This document shows, piece after piece, positions 25,553 through 31,516 of a stretch of 35,304 nt of DNA. Under the pieces are notes generated by a model that searched no databases, was not told where the DNA came from, and saw nothing but the letters and a program-made list of their open reading frames with translations. The number at the start of each line of letters is the position of its first letter. Position 1 is the stretch's first letter. The stretch comes from an uncultured Collinsella sp. Lineage in GTDB: Bacteria > Actinomycetota > Coriobacteriia > Coriobacteriales > Coriobacteriaceae. The DNA lies in assembly GCA_958348225.1 (NCBI GenBank), contig CATVYG010000023.1:1-35304 (forward strand), in the 5' to 3' direction. The translations under genes and the position numbers were made by a program.

Positions 25553-25583
25553 AAAAAAGCAACCAGCCTAAGCCAGTCGCTTT
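25553..25583 (-). terminator. Terminator of the former tRNA-Lys gene
   Basis: On minus, AAAGCGACTGGC / GCTGGTTGCTTT form a 12-bp stem with three G-U pairs and a TTAG loop, followed by a T-run. It lies 10 bases past the tRNA 3' end remnant and is what one expects after a tRNA gene. Confidence 0.65.
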
Positions 25584-25592
25584 AACAATCTT

Positions 25593-25640
25593 TGGGTGGG
25601 CCGTCAGGGGGTCGAACCCTGGACCTTGGGATTAAGAGTC
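25593..25640 (-). other. 3' fragment of tRNA-Lys(CUU): prophage attachment site
   Basis: Read on minus, this holds the anticodon loop with CTCTTAA (anticodon CUU), the variable loop, a complete T-arm CAGGG-TTCGACC-CCCTG and the acceptor 3' strand ACGGCCC plus A. The matching 5' half (a GGGCCGT acceptor strand and a D-arm) is missing to the right, where unrelated sequence begins. This is the layout left when a temperate phage integrates into the 3' half of a tRNA gene. The intact, reconstituted tRNA should lie at the other prophage end. The CCA is not cleanly encoded (the end reads ACCCA). Confidence 0.8.
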
Positions 25641-25762
25641 TTGATCGTGACATTTTGGCAAGCTCTGTACCAGCAAAGTTGCAGGTAAAAACGTTCTCTG
25701 CCATGCCTAATTAGCTGAAACTGCATTGGAGAACGGATATTTACGGTTATCGAGCCATGCAT

Positions 25763-25796
25763 AAAAGCCCCTCCCCAAGATTACCGAGGAGGGGCT
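25763..25796 (-). terminator. Terminator of the prophage late/lysis operon
   Basis: AGCCCCTCC / GGAGGGGCT, a 9-bp perfect stem with a 13-nt loop, followed on minus by TTTT. It lies just beyond the small peptide gene. The 120 bases between it and the tRNA fragment show no feature I can name. Confidence 0.85.
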
Positions 25797-25802
25797 GATA
25801 GC

Positions 25803-25892
25803 TTAAAGCCTATTTACGCTAACGATACATAGAGCCACAGTTGTGACGATGCCGCCTACGACGGCGTCTAGGACGAAAGCAAACTCTAACAT
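25803..25892 (-). CDS. Small 29-residue membrane peptide after the endolysin
   Basis: ATG at 25892, stop at 25803. The sequence begins MLEFAFVLDAVVGG, continues as one hydrophobic helix (IVTTVALCIVSV) and ends NRL. An AGGTGAGG ribosome-binding site lies in the end of the endolysin gene, 8 bases away from its stop. Size, single helix and position before the late terminator resemble small holin-like or holin-toxin peptides of phage lysis cassettes. It is too short to assign by motif. It may instead be non-coding. Confidence 0.5.
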   Translation of the reverse strand: MLEFAFVLDAVVGGIVTTVALCIVSVNRL

Positions 25893-25900
25893 CGCCTCAC

Positions 25901-27142
25901 CTAGCTCGCCTGAGCATAGGTAGCGCCGGAAGTGGTAGCTACCGCAATCCAGCGAGTGTGTCCGCTATAGCTGGTATAGCGTCCCCATACGTAACCACCG
26001 GAGGTCACAAAGGCACCGTCCAGGTTGACGGTCTGACCGCTGTGGTAGCTAGCGACCACGCTGTATCCCGTGCCAGCGCCCGAGCGGACGTTGAGCGCGC
26101 CGACTACCACGCGGTAGCGACCAGCCGTGCGACCGCTTGATGCAGGGCGTGACTGAGCGCCGCTGGATTGGGTAGTGCCCACGCGGACGAGGTAATCATT
26201 TGGATCGTAGCCGCCGGTGGGCTTGCCGACCGCCACGTAGCGCGTATAGCCGCTATAGCTCGTGTAGCGGCCCCAGACGTAACCGTTTGAGATGCAGTAC
26301 CAATCGTCGAGATTAACCGTCTGCCCGCAGCTGTAGCCAGCCACGACAGCACCGGACAAAGAGGGCGAGGTACGGACATTCAAACGGCCAGTGTTGCAGC
26401 GGTAGGTACCGCCAAAGCCGCTATTGGCAGTGGAGGTGACCACGGTACCAACAGTCCCTCCATTGCCATCGGTCGGCGCGATGGGCGCGATATAGCCGCT
26501 GCCGAGATAGGCTGCGACGGCCTGCTTGAACTCCCACCAGCTCTTCCCGTACTGGGCGAAATAGCCATTCGGGTCGGTGTGATCGGAGCCACCCCAGCGC
26601 TGGGCTGCCTCGTAGTGTGAGAGCAGGCGCGAGGTATCCCATCCGTGGGCACGGAGCTCGTCTCCAGCCCACTTGACGGCCTCGGCCCATTGCTTGGCGA
26701 AGTCGGAGGCGTTAGTGGCATGGGCCAGCTCGATGCCGACCGTCGCATAGTTTCCGTTTCCCACGTGCCAGCAAAGACGCGATTCGGGTACCGTGTTGTA
26801 CACGGTGGACCCATCCAGCTCCATGACGTGATGGACTGCGTAGGTATCATCGCGCGACCAGAGCTGCACATGGTTCCACGCACTCGCACCCGGGTTGGCC
26901 GTCTCGTGGATGACGAGGTACTGAGACTGCAGGGACCCGTGACCGTTGCTGACGTAGCGGTCGACGCTCTGGTACGCCTCTCCGGTGGCAGGCAGAGCGA
27001 GAGCGAGAGCGAGCGCCACGGCTCCTACCAGGAAGGCGCGACGGCTTATCGCCGAACGGTCGTCAACCGCGGGCTGCAGGTCGGGCTTTCGCGGCTTCGG
27101 TGGTCGTCCGGCGATGGCGAGGATGCGCTTGAGGATGCCCAT
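25901..27142 (-). CDS. Endolysin: N-acetylmuramoyl-L-alanine amidase with two SH3b domains
   Basis: A 413-residue phage lysin. The start is ATG at 27142 (MGILKRILAIAG), behind GGGGGAA. A longer frame upstream overlaps the holin-like gene and is rejected. Residues 29-56 contain SRRAFL followed by a hydrophobic stretch and ATGEA, a twin-arginine-type signal. The amidase-2 domain (about 65-225) shows LVIHETANPG, YAVHHVMELDG, TVGIELAHATN and HYEAAQRWGGSDHTDP, giving the zinc-binding histidines. Two SH3b wall-binding repeats follow (about 255-315 and 345-410), each with LNVRS or LNVRTSP and GYVWGRYTSYSG. It cleaves the amide bond between MurNAc and L-alanine. It follows the holin-like gene by 1 base. 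Confidence 0.92.
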   Translation of the reverse strand: MGILKRILAIAGRPPKPRKPDLQPAVDDRSAISRRAFLVGAVALALALALPATGEAYQSVDRYVSNGHGSLQSQYLVIHETANPGASAWNHVQLWSRDDTYAVHHVMELDGSTVYNTVPESRLCWHVGNGNYATVGIELAHATNASDFAKQWAEAVKWAGDELRAHGWDTSRLLSHYEAAQRWGGSDHTDPNGYFAQYGKSWWEFKQAVAAYLGSGYIAPIAPTDGNGGTVGTVVTSTANSGFGGTYRCNTGRLNVRTSPSLSGAVVAGYSCGQTVNLDDWYCISNGYVWGRYTSYSGYTRYVAVGKPTGGYDPNDYLVRVGTTQSSGAQSRPASSGRTAGRYRVVVGALNVRSGAGTGYSVVASYHSGQTVNLDGAFVTSGGYVWGRYTSYSGHTRWIAVATTSGATYAQAS

Positions 27143-27143
27143 G

Positions 27144-27389
27144 CTATTCCCCCTTAGCGCGCTCTGCGTCGACCGCGGCCTCCGCCGCCGCGTAAATCGC
27201 GGAGCTGGCGACGCCGCAGACGATGCCGACGGTGGCCACCACTTCGTTGCCGGTCTGGATGCCGGCGATGCTGGCAGCAACCGAGCCCAGGAAGGCTGCA
27301 GTGCAGATCCAGAACTTTCTGCTGGTCAGCTTTCGGACGACTTCCTTCTTGGTGACGGATGGCGCCTCAGTCGTATTGTCGTTTTCCAT
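27144..27389 (-). CDS. Phage holin-like protein
   Basis: An 81-residue protein. A charged N-terminus (MENDNTTEAPSVTKKEVVRKL) is followed by two hydrophobic segments (ICTAAFLGSVAASIAGI and VVATVGIVCGVASSAIYAAAEA) and a short charged tail AERAKGE. The size, two helices and location directly before the endolysin point to a holin that forms the membrane lesion releasing or activating the lysin. The start has a strong GGAGG 7 bases upstream. Confidence 0.75.
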   Translation of the reverse strand: MENDNTTEAPSVTKKEVVRKLTSRKFWICTAAFLGSVAASIAGIQTGNEVVATVGIVCGVASSAIYAAAEAAVDAERAKGE

Positions 27390-27397
27390 ATAACCTC

Positions 27398-27727
27398 CTA
27401 GTCGATAACGGGAAGCCTCATGGCATCCTCGTAAAGTCGTGTGCCGGTACCGTTGCCGAGGAGACCGTGGTAAGCCGCGTAGACGGCCTCCAGATGCTTG
27501 CGGTCGACGACCGTGAGCCCGCCCTCGCGCATGGCCCTCTCGTGGATTGACTTGAGCTCGCTCCAGAGCAGCTCGCGCATACCGGCCTTGAGCGCCTCGT
27601 CCGCAGCACGGTCGGCCTCACTTCGGGCCTGCGCCTTGTGCCCCTGCGAGCGCAAGGCGGAGACGATCGCGGAGACGGCGGCGCCGATGATGGCGGAGAC
27701 CGCAGCGTTAATCGCGATCGTCTCCAC
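27398..27727 (-). CDS. Small phage membrane protein of the lysis region
   Basis: A 109-residue protein with GTG start at 27727, overlapping the stop of the XkdX-like gene (TAGTG). The N-terminus (ETIAINAAVSAIIGAAVSAIVSAL) is a single membrane helix. It is followed by an Arg/Ala/Glu-rich helix (about 27-60, coiled-coil-like) and a region with VVDRKHLEAVYAAYHGLLGNGTG. The last part is shared by many small tail-to-lysis junction proteins of actinobacterial and clostridial phages. Possible roles are an auxiliary holin or an antiholin. Confidence in function is low, in coding high. Confidence 0.68.
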   Translation of the reverse strand: METIAINAAVSAIIGAAVSAIVSALRSQGHKAQARSEADRAADEALKAGMRELLWSELKSIHERAMREGGLTVVDRKHLEAVYAAYHGLLGNGTGTRLYEDAMRLPVID

Positions 27728-27879
27728 TAGGCCTCGTCCGATTCATCGGGTTTCGATGCGAGGATCTCCTCGTATTCCGCCTTCGTGATCCAGCCTTTCT
27801 TGAGCGCCTTGTCGACGGCGGCACGCGGCCAGCGGTCTCCCACGTAGTAGCGCTTGACCTTCTCGGCATACTCACTCAT
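27727..27879 (-). CDS. XkdX-like phage protein
   Basis: A 50-residue protein: ATG 27879, TAG 27727. It starts MSEYAEKVKRYY and contains VDKALKKGWITKAEYEEI, the characteristic pattern of the XkdX family found between tail-fibre and lysis genes in phages of Gram-positive bacteria. Function unknown. It overlaps the preceding gene by 8 bases and the following one at TAGTG. An AGGAGGGA ribosome-binding site lies within the previous gene. Confidence 0.82.
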   Translation of the reverse strand: MSEYAEKVKRYYVGDRWPRAAVDKALKKGWITKAEYEEILASKPDESDEA

Positions 27880-28039
27880 GGTGCATTCCCTCCTCGCTGT
27901 CGTCATTCACCGGAAGCTCGATGTCAGCCATGAGGGACAGATAGTCGATCATGGCCGCATCGTCCTCGTGGGCAGCCGCCATGCGCTCGAGCCCGCGCTT
28001 GAGCGCCGGGTCGGCGACCCTGGTTACCAAAAGGTCCAT
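27872..28039 (-). CDS. Small phage protein coupled to the DGR reverse transcriptase
   Basis: A 55-residue acidic protein: ATG 28039 overlaps the reverse-transcriptase stop as TGATG, and the stop at 27872 lies 8 bases inside the XkdX-like gene. The sequence (MDLLVTRVADPALKRGLERM, then an Asp/Glu/Met-rich helix ending SEEGMHHE) matches no family I know. The tight overlaps on both sides support real translation and place the DGR inside the late operon rather than in its own unit. Confidence 0.7.
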   Translation of the reverse strand: MDLLVTRVADPALKRGLERMAAAHEDDAAMIDYLSLMADIELPVNDDSEEGMHHE

Positions 28040-29220
28040 CAGGCCCTCCAAAGTTCCTTATAGAATTTCTCGAATTTGACGATCTGCTTTCGCGTGACGT
28101 GCCGTCCGGTCAGCTCCTTGAGGTATGACTCGTAGACCTCGTCCACGGCCTCCCTGGACATCCGGCCCTCGTCGCAGGCGCGCCTCATGCGCCGCAGCCG
28201 CCTCGTGTGCTCGCGCCACTTCTCGGACTTGAGCCTCACGACCACCTTCCCGCTCTCCGTGAGGCGGTAGGTATACCCGAGCCATGGGATTGGCTCGGTG
28301 AGCGGCTGTATCCGGCTCTTCTTGACGTTGAGCGCGTACCCGAGGGCGCCGAGATAGCCCGCAATCGACTCCATGGCGCACCTGAGGTACTCGAGGTCGC
28401 GGTCGACCAAGTAGAAGTCGTCCATGTACCGGCCGTATGCCACCGCGCGGAGGTCCTGCTTGATGTAATGGTCCATTCCGTCGAGGTCGCAGATACCGGC
28501 CACCTGCATGAGCTCACTGCCGGCCTCGTAGCCGCGCGGCCCGAAGCCGTCGCCGTCGTCGTGCGCGGCGCGGGCGCGCTGTGCATCGAGAGACGCCTCG
28601 ACGTAAGCGTATACGTCCGGTGGAAGCCTTGACCTGAAGACCTCCTTGGCGAGCTCGTGCGGCTTGTTGGGGTAGTATCCGGCGACGTCGAGGAGCATGA
28701 TCCCTCCGTCGGTGCCGTACCGATGCCAGTGGCGCCTGAGGTCGCGCACGAGAAGGTCGCGCGACCGGTCGGTCCCCATCCCCTTGCGGCATGCGCAGTT
28801 AGAGGGTATGAGGGACCTCGTCATGTCCTCGTAGACGACGTTGTCGATGAGGGACCGCTGGAAGACGCGGTCCTCGAATGTGGGGGCCGAGCAGTCACGC
28901 CTCTTGGGGCGGCTGAGCTCGAAGTGGTGGGGCTCGGGAAAGCCGTACTCCCCCGACAGCAGCCTCATCGAGAGGTCGCTGCACCGCTTCTGCCTGTTGA
29001 GCGCCCACGAGGTGACGCTCGGCTTCCACATTTTGCCCCGCGCGCACCTGCCCGCGGCCTCCCTGAGGCCCTCGGGCGATAGTGCGTACGCGAGGCGCGC
29101 GTCGCTGATAGGTTCCATAGCCGCGATGCGGCCGGTGCCGTCGGCGCGCCCTGTTTCCCGGGTCTGTCCCGGCGGGTCTTCGGTTCCCTGCCACGGCTTA
29201 TCCTGCGGGCAACGGTCCAT
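28039..29220 (-). CDS. DGR reverse transcriptase
   Basis: A 393-residue reverse transcriptase. The start is ATG 29220 with GGAGGGAG upstream; M35 (29118) is an alternative without a ribosome-binding site. Palm motifs are visible in order: FEDRVFQRSLIDNVVY (finger region, about 116-130), catalytic Asp in LDVAGYYPN (177-185, D178), GSELMQ (234-239) at the motif-4 position, the active site YMDD (265-268), and NVKKS with WLGYTYRL further on. It copies the RNA of the adjacent TR into adenine-mutated cDNA that replaces VR in the target gene. Evidence for a DGR rather than a retron or group II enzyme is the neighbouring TR, VR and Avd-like gene. The usual [I/V/L]GxxxSQ of DGR enzymes reads AGSELMQ here. 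Confidence 0.93.
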   Translation of the reverse strand: MDRCPQDKPWQGTEDPPGQTRETGRADGTGRIAAMEPISDARLAYALSPEGLREAAGRCARGKMWKPSVTSWALNRQKRCSDLSMRLLSGEYGFPEPHHFELSRPKRRDCSAPTFEDRVFQRSLIDNVVYEDMTRSLIPSNCACRKGMGTDRSRDLLVRDLRRHWHRYGTDGGIMLLDVAGYYPNKPHELAKEVFRSRLPPDVYAYVEASLDAQRARAAHDDGDGFGPRGYEAGSELMQVAGICDLDGMDHYIKQDLRAVAYGRYMDDFYLVDRDLEYLRCAMESIAGYLGALGYALNVKKSRIQPLTEPIPWLGYTYRLTESGKVVVRLKSEKWREHTRRLRRMRRACDEGRMSREAVDEVYESYLKELTGRHVTRKQIVKFEKFYKELWRA

Positions 29221-29248
29221 GCGTCCGCGCTCCCTCCGCGTGCCGTAT

Positions 29249-29381
29249 CAGTCCGGGGACCGCGCGATTCCCGTTGGCGGCGCCTGTGTTGCTGACGTTG
29301 CCATCCGAGTTCACGATACCGGCGTTGTTCGCGTTGGCGGCGTTGCGGTTCGCCGAGCGCTCCCACCGGTTCACGGCCACT
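29249..29381 (-). repeat. DGR template repeat (TR)
   Basis: About 133 bp, matching VR (29909-30041) without gaps at a constant offset of 660. Read on minus in the VR frame it encodes eleven Asn codons, ten AAC and one AAT, clustered at exposed-loop positions. Substituting A in AAC reaches many residues without making a stop. It begins at the last bases of the Avd-like gene and ends 28 bases before the reverse-transcriptase start. The template has about 30 adenines on the coding strand, 12 of which differ in VR. Confidence 0.95.
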
Positions 29382-29845
29382 TACAACCTGGACCCGTGAC
29401 CTATCGATCCGTATCTCTTGCGGTCCGATTCGATCCACTTGCGCGCGAGCACCTGAGTCTCGACCACGTGGCCCGCCCAGGTGCTCACCTTGCGCCCATC
29501 GAGGCGCTTCTCCTTGCCGCCGTCCTCGCGCTTCCCACCGAAGACCTTCTCGCACATGTCGATCTCGAAGAGGAGCTCCTTGAGGCAGAGCATCCCCTGG
29601 CGCTGGCACTGCTTGCGCTGCTCCCATGCCGCTGGATCGCGCTCCGTCATGTCGACGTTGTTGGCGAGCCAAAGGTAGCGGGCGGCTGACCATGCGAGAT
29701 CGACTACCTGCTTGGTGACGCCATCGAAGCGCCCCGGGAAGACCCTCTTGTTGGAACAGATCTCTAGCGTGTAGCACGCCATGTCCTTGGCCTTCTCGAA
29801 TGCCCGGAGTTTGTTCTTGCGGCGTTTGCCCTTGGGGACGGACAC
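29381..29845 (-). CDS. avd: DGR accessory protein, Avd-like four-helix bundle
   Basis: A 154-residue basic protein with GTG start at 29845 behind AGGAGG. It is predicted all-helical: KLRAFEKAKDMACYTLEICSNKRVFPGR, in parts, then VVDLAWSAARYLWLANNVDM, KQCQRQGMLCLKELLFEIDMCEKVFGG and HVVETQVLARKWIESDRKRYG. The FPGRF turn and the helix spacing are those of the Avd/23S intervening-sequence four-helix family. Avd forms a pentamer that binds the reverse transcriptase and template RNA and is needed for cDNA synthesis. The location between VR and TR is canonical. The stop (29383-29381) abuts the TR, so the TR transcript overlaps this gene's mRNA. Confidence 0.85.
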   Translation of the reverse strand: MSVPKGKRRKNKLRAFEKAKDMACYTLEICSNKRVFPGRFDGVTKQVVDLAWSAARYLWLANNVDMTERDPAAWEQRKQCQRQGMLCLKELLFEIDMCEKVFGGKREDGGKEKRLDGRKVSTWAGHVVETQVLARKWIESDRKRYGSIGHGSRL

Positions 29846-29861
29846 AGTGCCTCCTGATGCC

Positions 29862-29885
29862 CGCCGGCGCAGGTGTGCGCCGGCG
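29862..29885. repeat. Hairpin/cruciform downstream of VR
   Basis: Perfect inverted repeat CGCCGGCGCA / TGCGCCGGCG, a 10-bp stem with a 4-nt loop. It lies 23 bases past the 3' end of VR and between the target stop and the Avd start. Similar short-loop hairpins next to VR are needed for target recognition in the Bordetella DGR. No equivalent is found beside TR, as expected for a target-only signal. Confidence 0.75.
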
Positions 29886-29896
29886 ATTGGGTTGGA

Positions 29897-31516
29897 TTAG
29901 ACGATTGGCAGGCCGGGGACCGCGCGAAACCCGTAGGCGGCGCCTGTGCCGCTGACGGAGCCATCCGAGTTCACGATACCGGCGTTGTAAGCGTTGGCGG
30001 CGCTGCTGTACGCCGAGCGCTCCCACCGGTACACGGCCACTGTCGGGTTGGCGAGGTCATAGGTGATGAGCTCCGGGTACTTGACCCAGCCTGGGTACGG
30101 CGACGTGCGGCCGTGGGCCGCTGCGATCGCCTTGCAGTAGTCGAGGGGCACGCCCTCGGCGGCGAACCCATCGCCTGTGGCCCCGAGGTAGTTGGCGAAG
30201 TAGTGCTGGCGCGCGGAGAGGATGAAGGCCCGGTCGAAGCCCTCGAAGATGTCGCCGCCGTCGATCTGGTGACGCTGGGTCTTGACCGAGATCGCCCCAA
30301 GCACGGCGCGCAGGTCGGCGGGGATGCAGGCGAGGAACCCTGGCTTCCCGGCGAGGGCATGCGGTCGGTCCCACGCGGTCTGCTGGACGTTCCAGTCGCT
30401 CGTCTCGGAGGTGAGCCAGGCGCGCAGGCCGCTCGTGGCGTAATCGCCGCTGCCCTCGCAGGCGCGCTCCAGGTTGTTGAACGGGCCGTTTATGGCCTCG
30501 CTGACCTTGCCGAGCGACCTTCCGGCGGCGCCCTCGGAGAGCGCCACGGTCTCGATGACCACGTCGGTGAACTTGTCGTAGACCGTGAGGGACGTGGCCT
30601 TGGCGCCGTAGGAGGCGTTCCAGACGGCCTGGCAGCCCGCGGGCCATTCCTTGGCCGAGGTGAAGTGGACCGTGGTGGTCCCCTTTGCGCCCGCGACGCC
30701 CGTGCCCCAAACGTAGTTGACCTCGATATCGAAGCAGTAAGTACCGGGTTCAAGGTCCTCGTCCGGGGAGAAGACGGCCTCTTTGCTGTCGAAGGGCACG
30801 CTCATGGGCAGCGCATTGTGGGCAACCAAGAAGAGGGCGGGCATCTGCGACCCGTCCGCGAGCGTGACGAGCGGATGGTCGTCGTCCCTGCCGTCCATAT
30901 GGTGACCGACGTCATAGGCAATGGGGTACTCTCTGCTCTCCCAGGTGAACGTGGAGTTCACCTGGTCACCGATGCGCAGCACGTCTGCCGCTCGCCCCAT
31001 GCGGACCATCGCGCGGAGCTGCTGCGGCGAGATGCCCAGCGTGGCAACGCTGACGGCCTCGGCCGCGGCGTTGGCCTTGCGCGCGGCCTCGGTGGCGGAC
31101 GAGGTGGCCTCGTCCGCGTTGCCCGCGGCAGTGTTGGCCAACTCGGTCGCGTCGTCCGCAAGCTCCCTGGCCTTGTTCGCGGCGGCGGCCGCCTTCTTCG
31201 CCTCGGCGGTCTGGTCCTCGGCCGCCTTCTTCGCCTTGGCGAACTCGCTCTCGCGCGTCTTCTCGTTGGAGACGCGCGTCGCCTCTCCCGTCTTGCGCTG
31301 CTCCTCGTTCGCCTCGACTGCGGCCTTGGCCTCGTTCGCGGCCTTTGCGGCGGCGTCGGCCTCGATTCGCGAGGTCTCCAGCTCCTCCTCGTTCTCGTAC
31401 TTGAACGGGTAGTCCTTTGACGTGCCATCCTTCAGGGTGACGGTCAGGCCGTCGATGTAATCGCCCTCGGACACCTTGACCTCGGTCAGGGTGCCGCCGG
31501 TGTTCTCATCAGCCAC
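29897..31516 (-). CDS. DGR target: phage tail-fibre/receptor-binding protein
   Basis: A 539-residue protein, GTG start at 31516 overlapping the previous stop (TAGTG). Residues 1-45 form a small N-domain (GDYIDGLTVTLKDGTSKDYPF). Residues 46-170 are a long Ala/Glu/Lys coiled coil (trimeric shaft likely). Residues 175-330 are beta-rich. From 330 to 539 comes a C-type-lectin/formylglycine-enzyme-like fold, with LRAWLTSE, FDRAFILSARQHYF, YRWERSA and the terminal GFRAVPGL. VR covers about residues 493-536. There the Asn positions of TR appear as Y, Y, S, Y, S, G, Y and F in this copy. The role is binding the host surface receptor, with diversity supplied by the DGR. It is the only VR found in the window. 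Confidence 0.93.
   Translation of the reverse strand: MADENTGGTLTEVKVSEGDYIDGLTVTLKDGTSKDYPFKYENEEELETSRIEADAAAKAANEAKAAVEANEEQRKTGEATRVSNEKTRESEFAKAKKAAEDQTAEAKKAAAAANKARELADDATELANTAAGNADEATSSATEAARKANAAAEAVSVATLGISPQQLRAMVRMGRAADVLRIGDQVNSTFTWESREYPIAYDVGHHMDGRDDDHPLVTLADGSQMPALFLVAHNALPMSVPFDSKEAVFSPDEDLEPGTYCFDIEVNYVWGTGVAGAKGTTTVHFTSAKEWPAGCQAVWNASYGAKATSLTVYDKFTDVVIETVALSEGAAGRSLGKVSEAINGPFNNLERACEGSGDYATSGLRAWLTSETSDWNVQQTAWDRPHALAGKPGFLACIPADLRAVLGAISVKTQRHQIDGGDIFEGFDRAFILSARQHYFANYLGATGDGFAAEGVPLDYCKAIAAAHGRTSPYPGWVKYPELITYDLANPTVAVYRWERSAYSSAANAYNAGIVNSDGSVSGTGAAYGFRAVPGLPIV
29909..30041 (-). repeat. DGR variable repeat (VR)
   Basis: Aligned with TR over 133 bp it has 14 differences. 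Twelve are at template A (29912, 29928, 29929, 29935, 29949, 29950, 29958, 29959, 29989, 30003, 30010, 30031). Two are not: 29990 (template G, silent GCG to GCT) and 30007 (template C, CGC to AGC, R to S). Eight of eleven TR Asn codons are altered. The GC-rich unvaried end around CGCGGTCCCCGG is the likely homing-initiation region. Confidence 0.95.

Larger units (their letters stand above)
28039..31516 (-). mobile_element. Complete diversity-generating retroelement
   Basis: The order in the direction of transcription is target gene with 3' VR, hairpin, avd-like gene, TR, reverse transcriptase. This is the same order as in Bordetella phage BPP-1 (mtd-VR-avd-TR-brt). All parts are present and intact, the TR/VR mismatches are almost only at template adenines, and VR still encodes an uninterrupted C-terminus. 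Confidence 0.95.

Noticed and set aside
25593..25670. Complete tRNA gene at the prophage edge
   Set aside because: The T-arm and acceptor 3' strand are present, but there is no complementary 5' acceptor strand or D-arm. It is a fragment.
29198..29380. Open frame of 60 codons spanning TR, similar to the end of the target protein
   Set aside because: It is TR read in the VR frame. No ribosome-binding site is present and its tail is not phage-like; it is a template, not a gene.
28965..30026. 353-codon minus-strand frame across TR, Avd and VR
   Set aside because: Arg-rich translation in the wrong frame of Avd. It crosses TR and VR and has no homology-like motifs.
29873..31420. 515-codon plus-strand open frame opposite the DGR target gene
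   Set aside because: Antisense shadow of a coiled-coil, high-GC gene. Contains no recognisable domain and conflicts with the phage operon direction.
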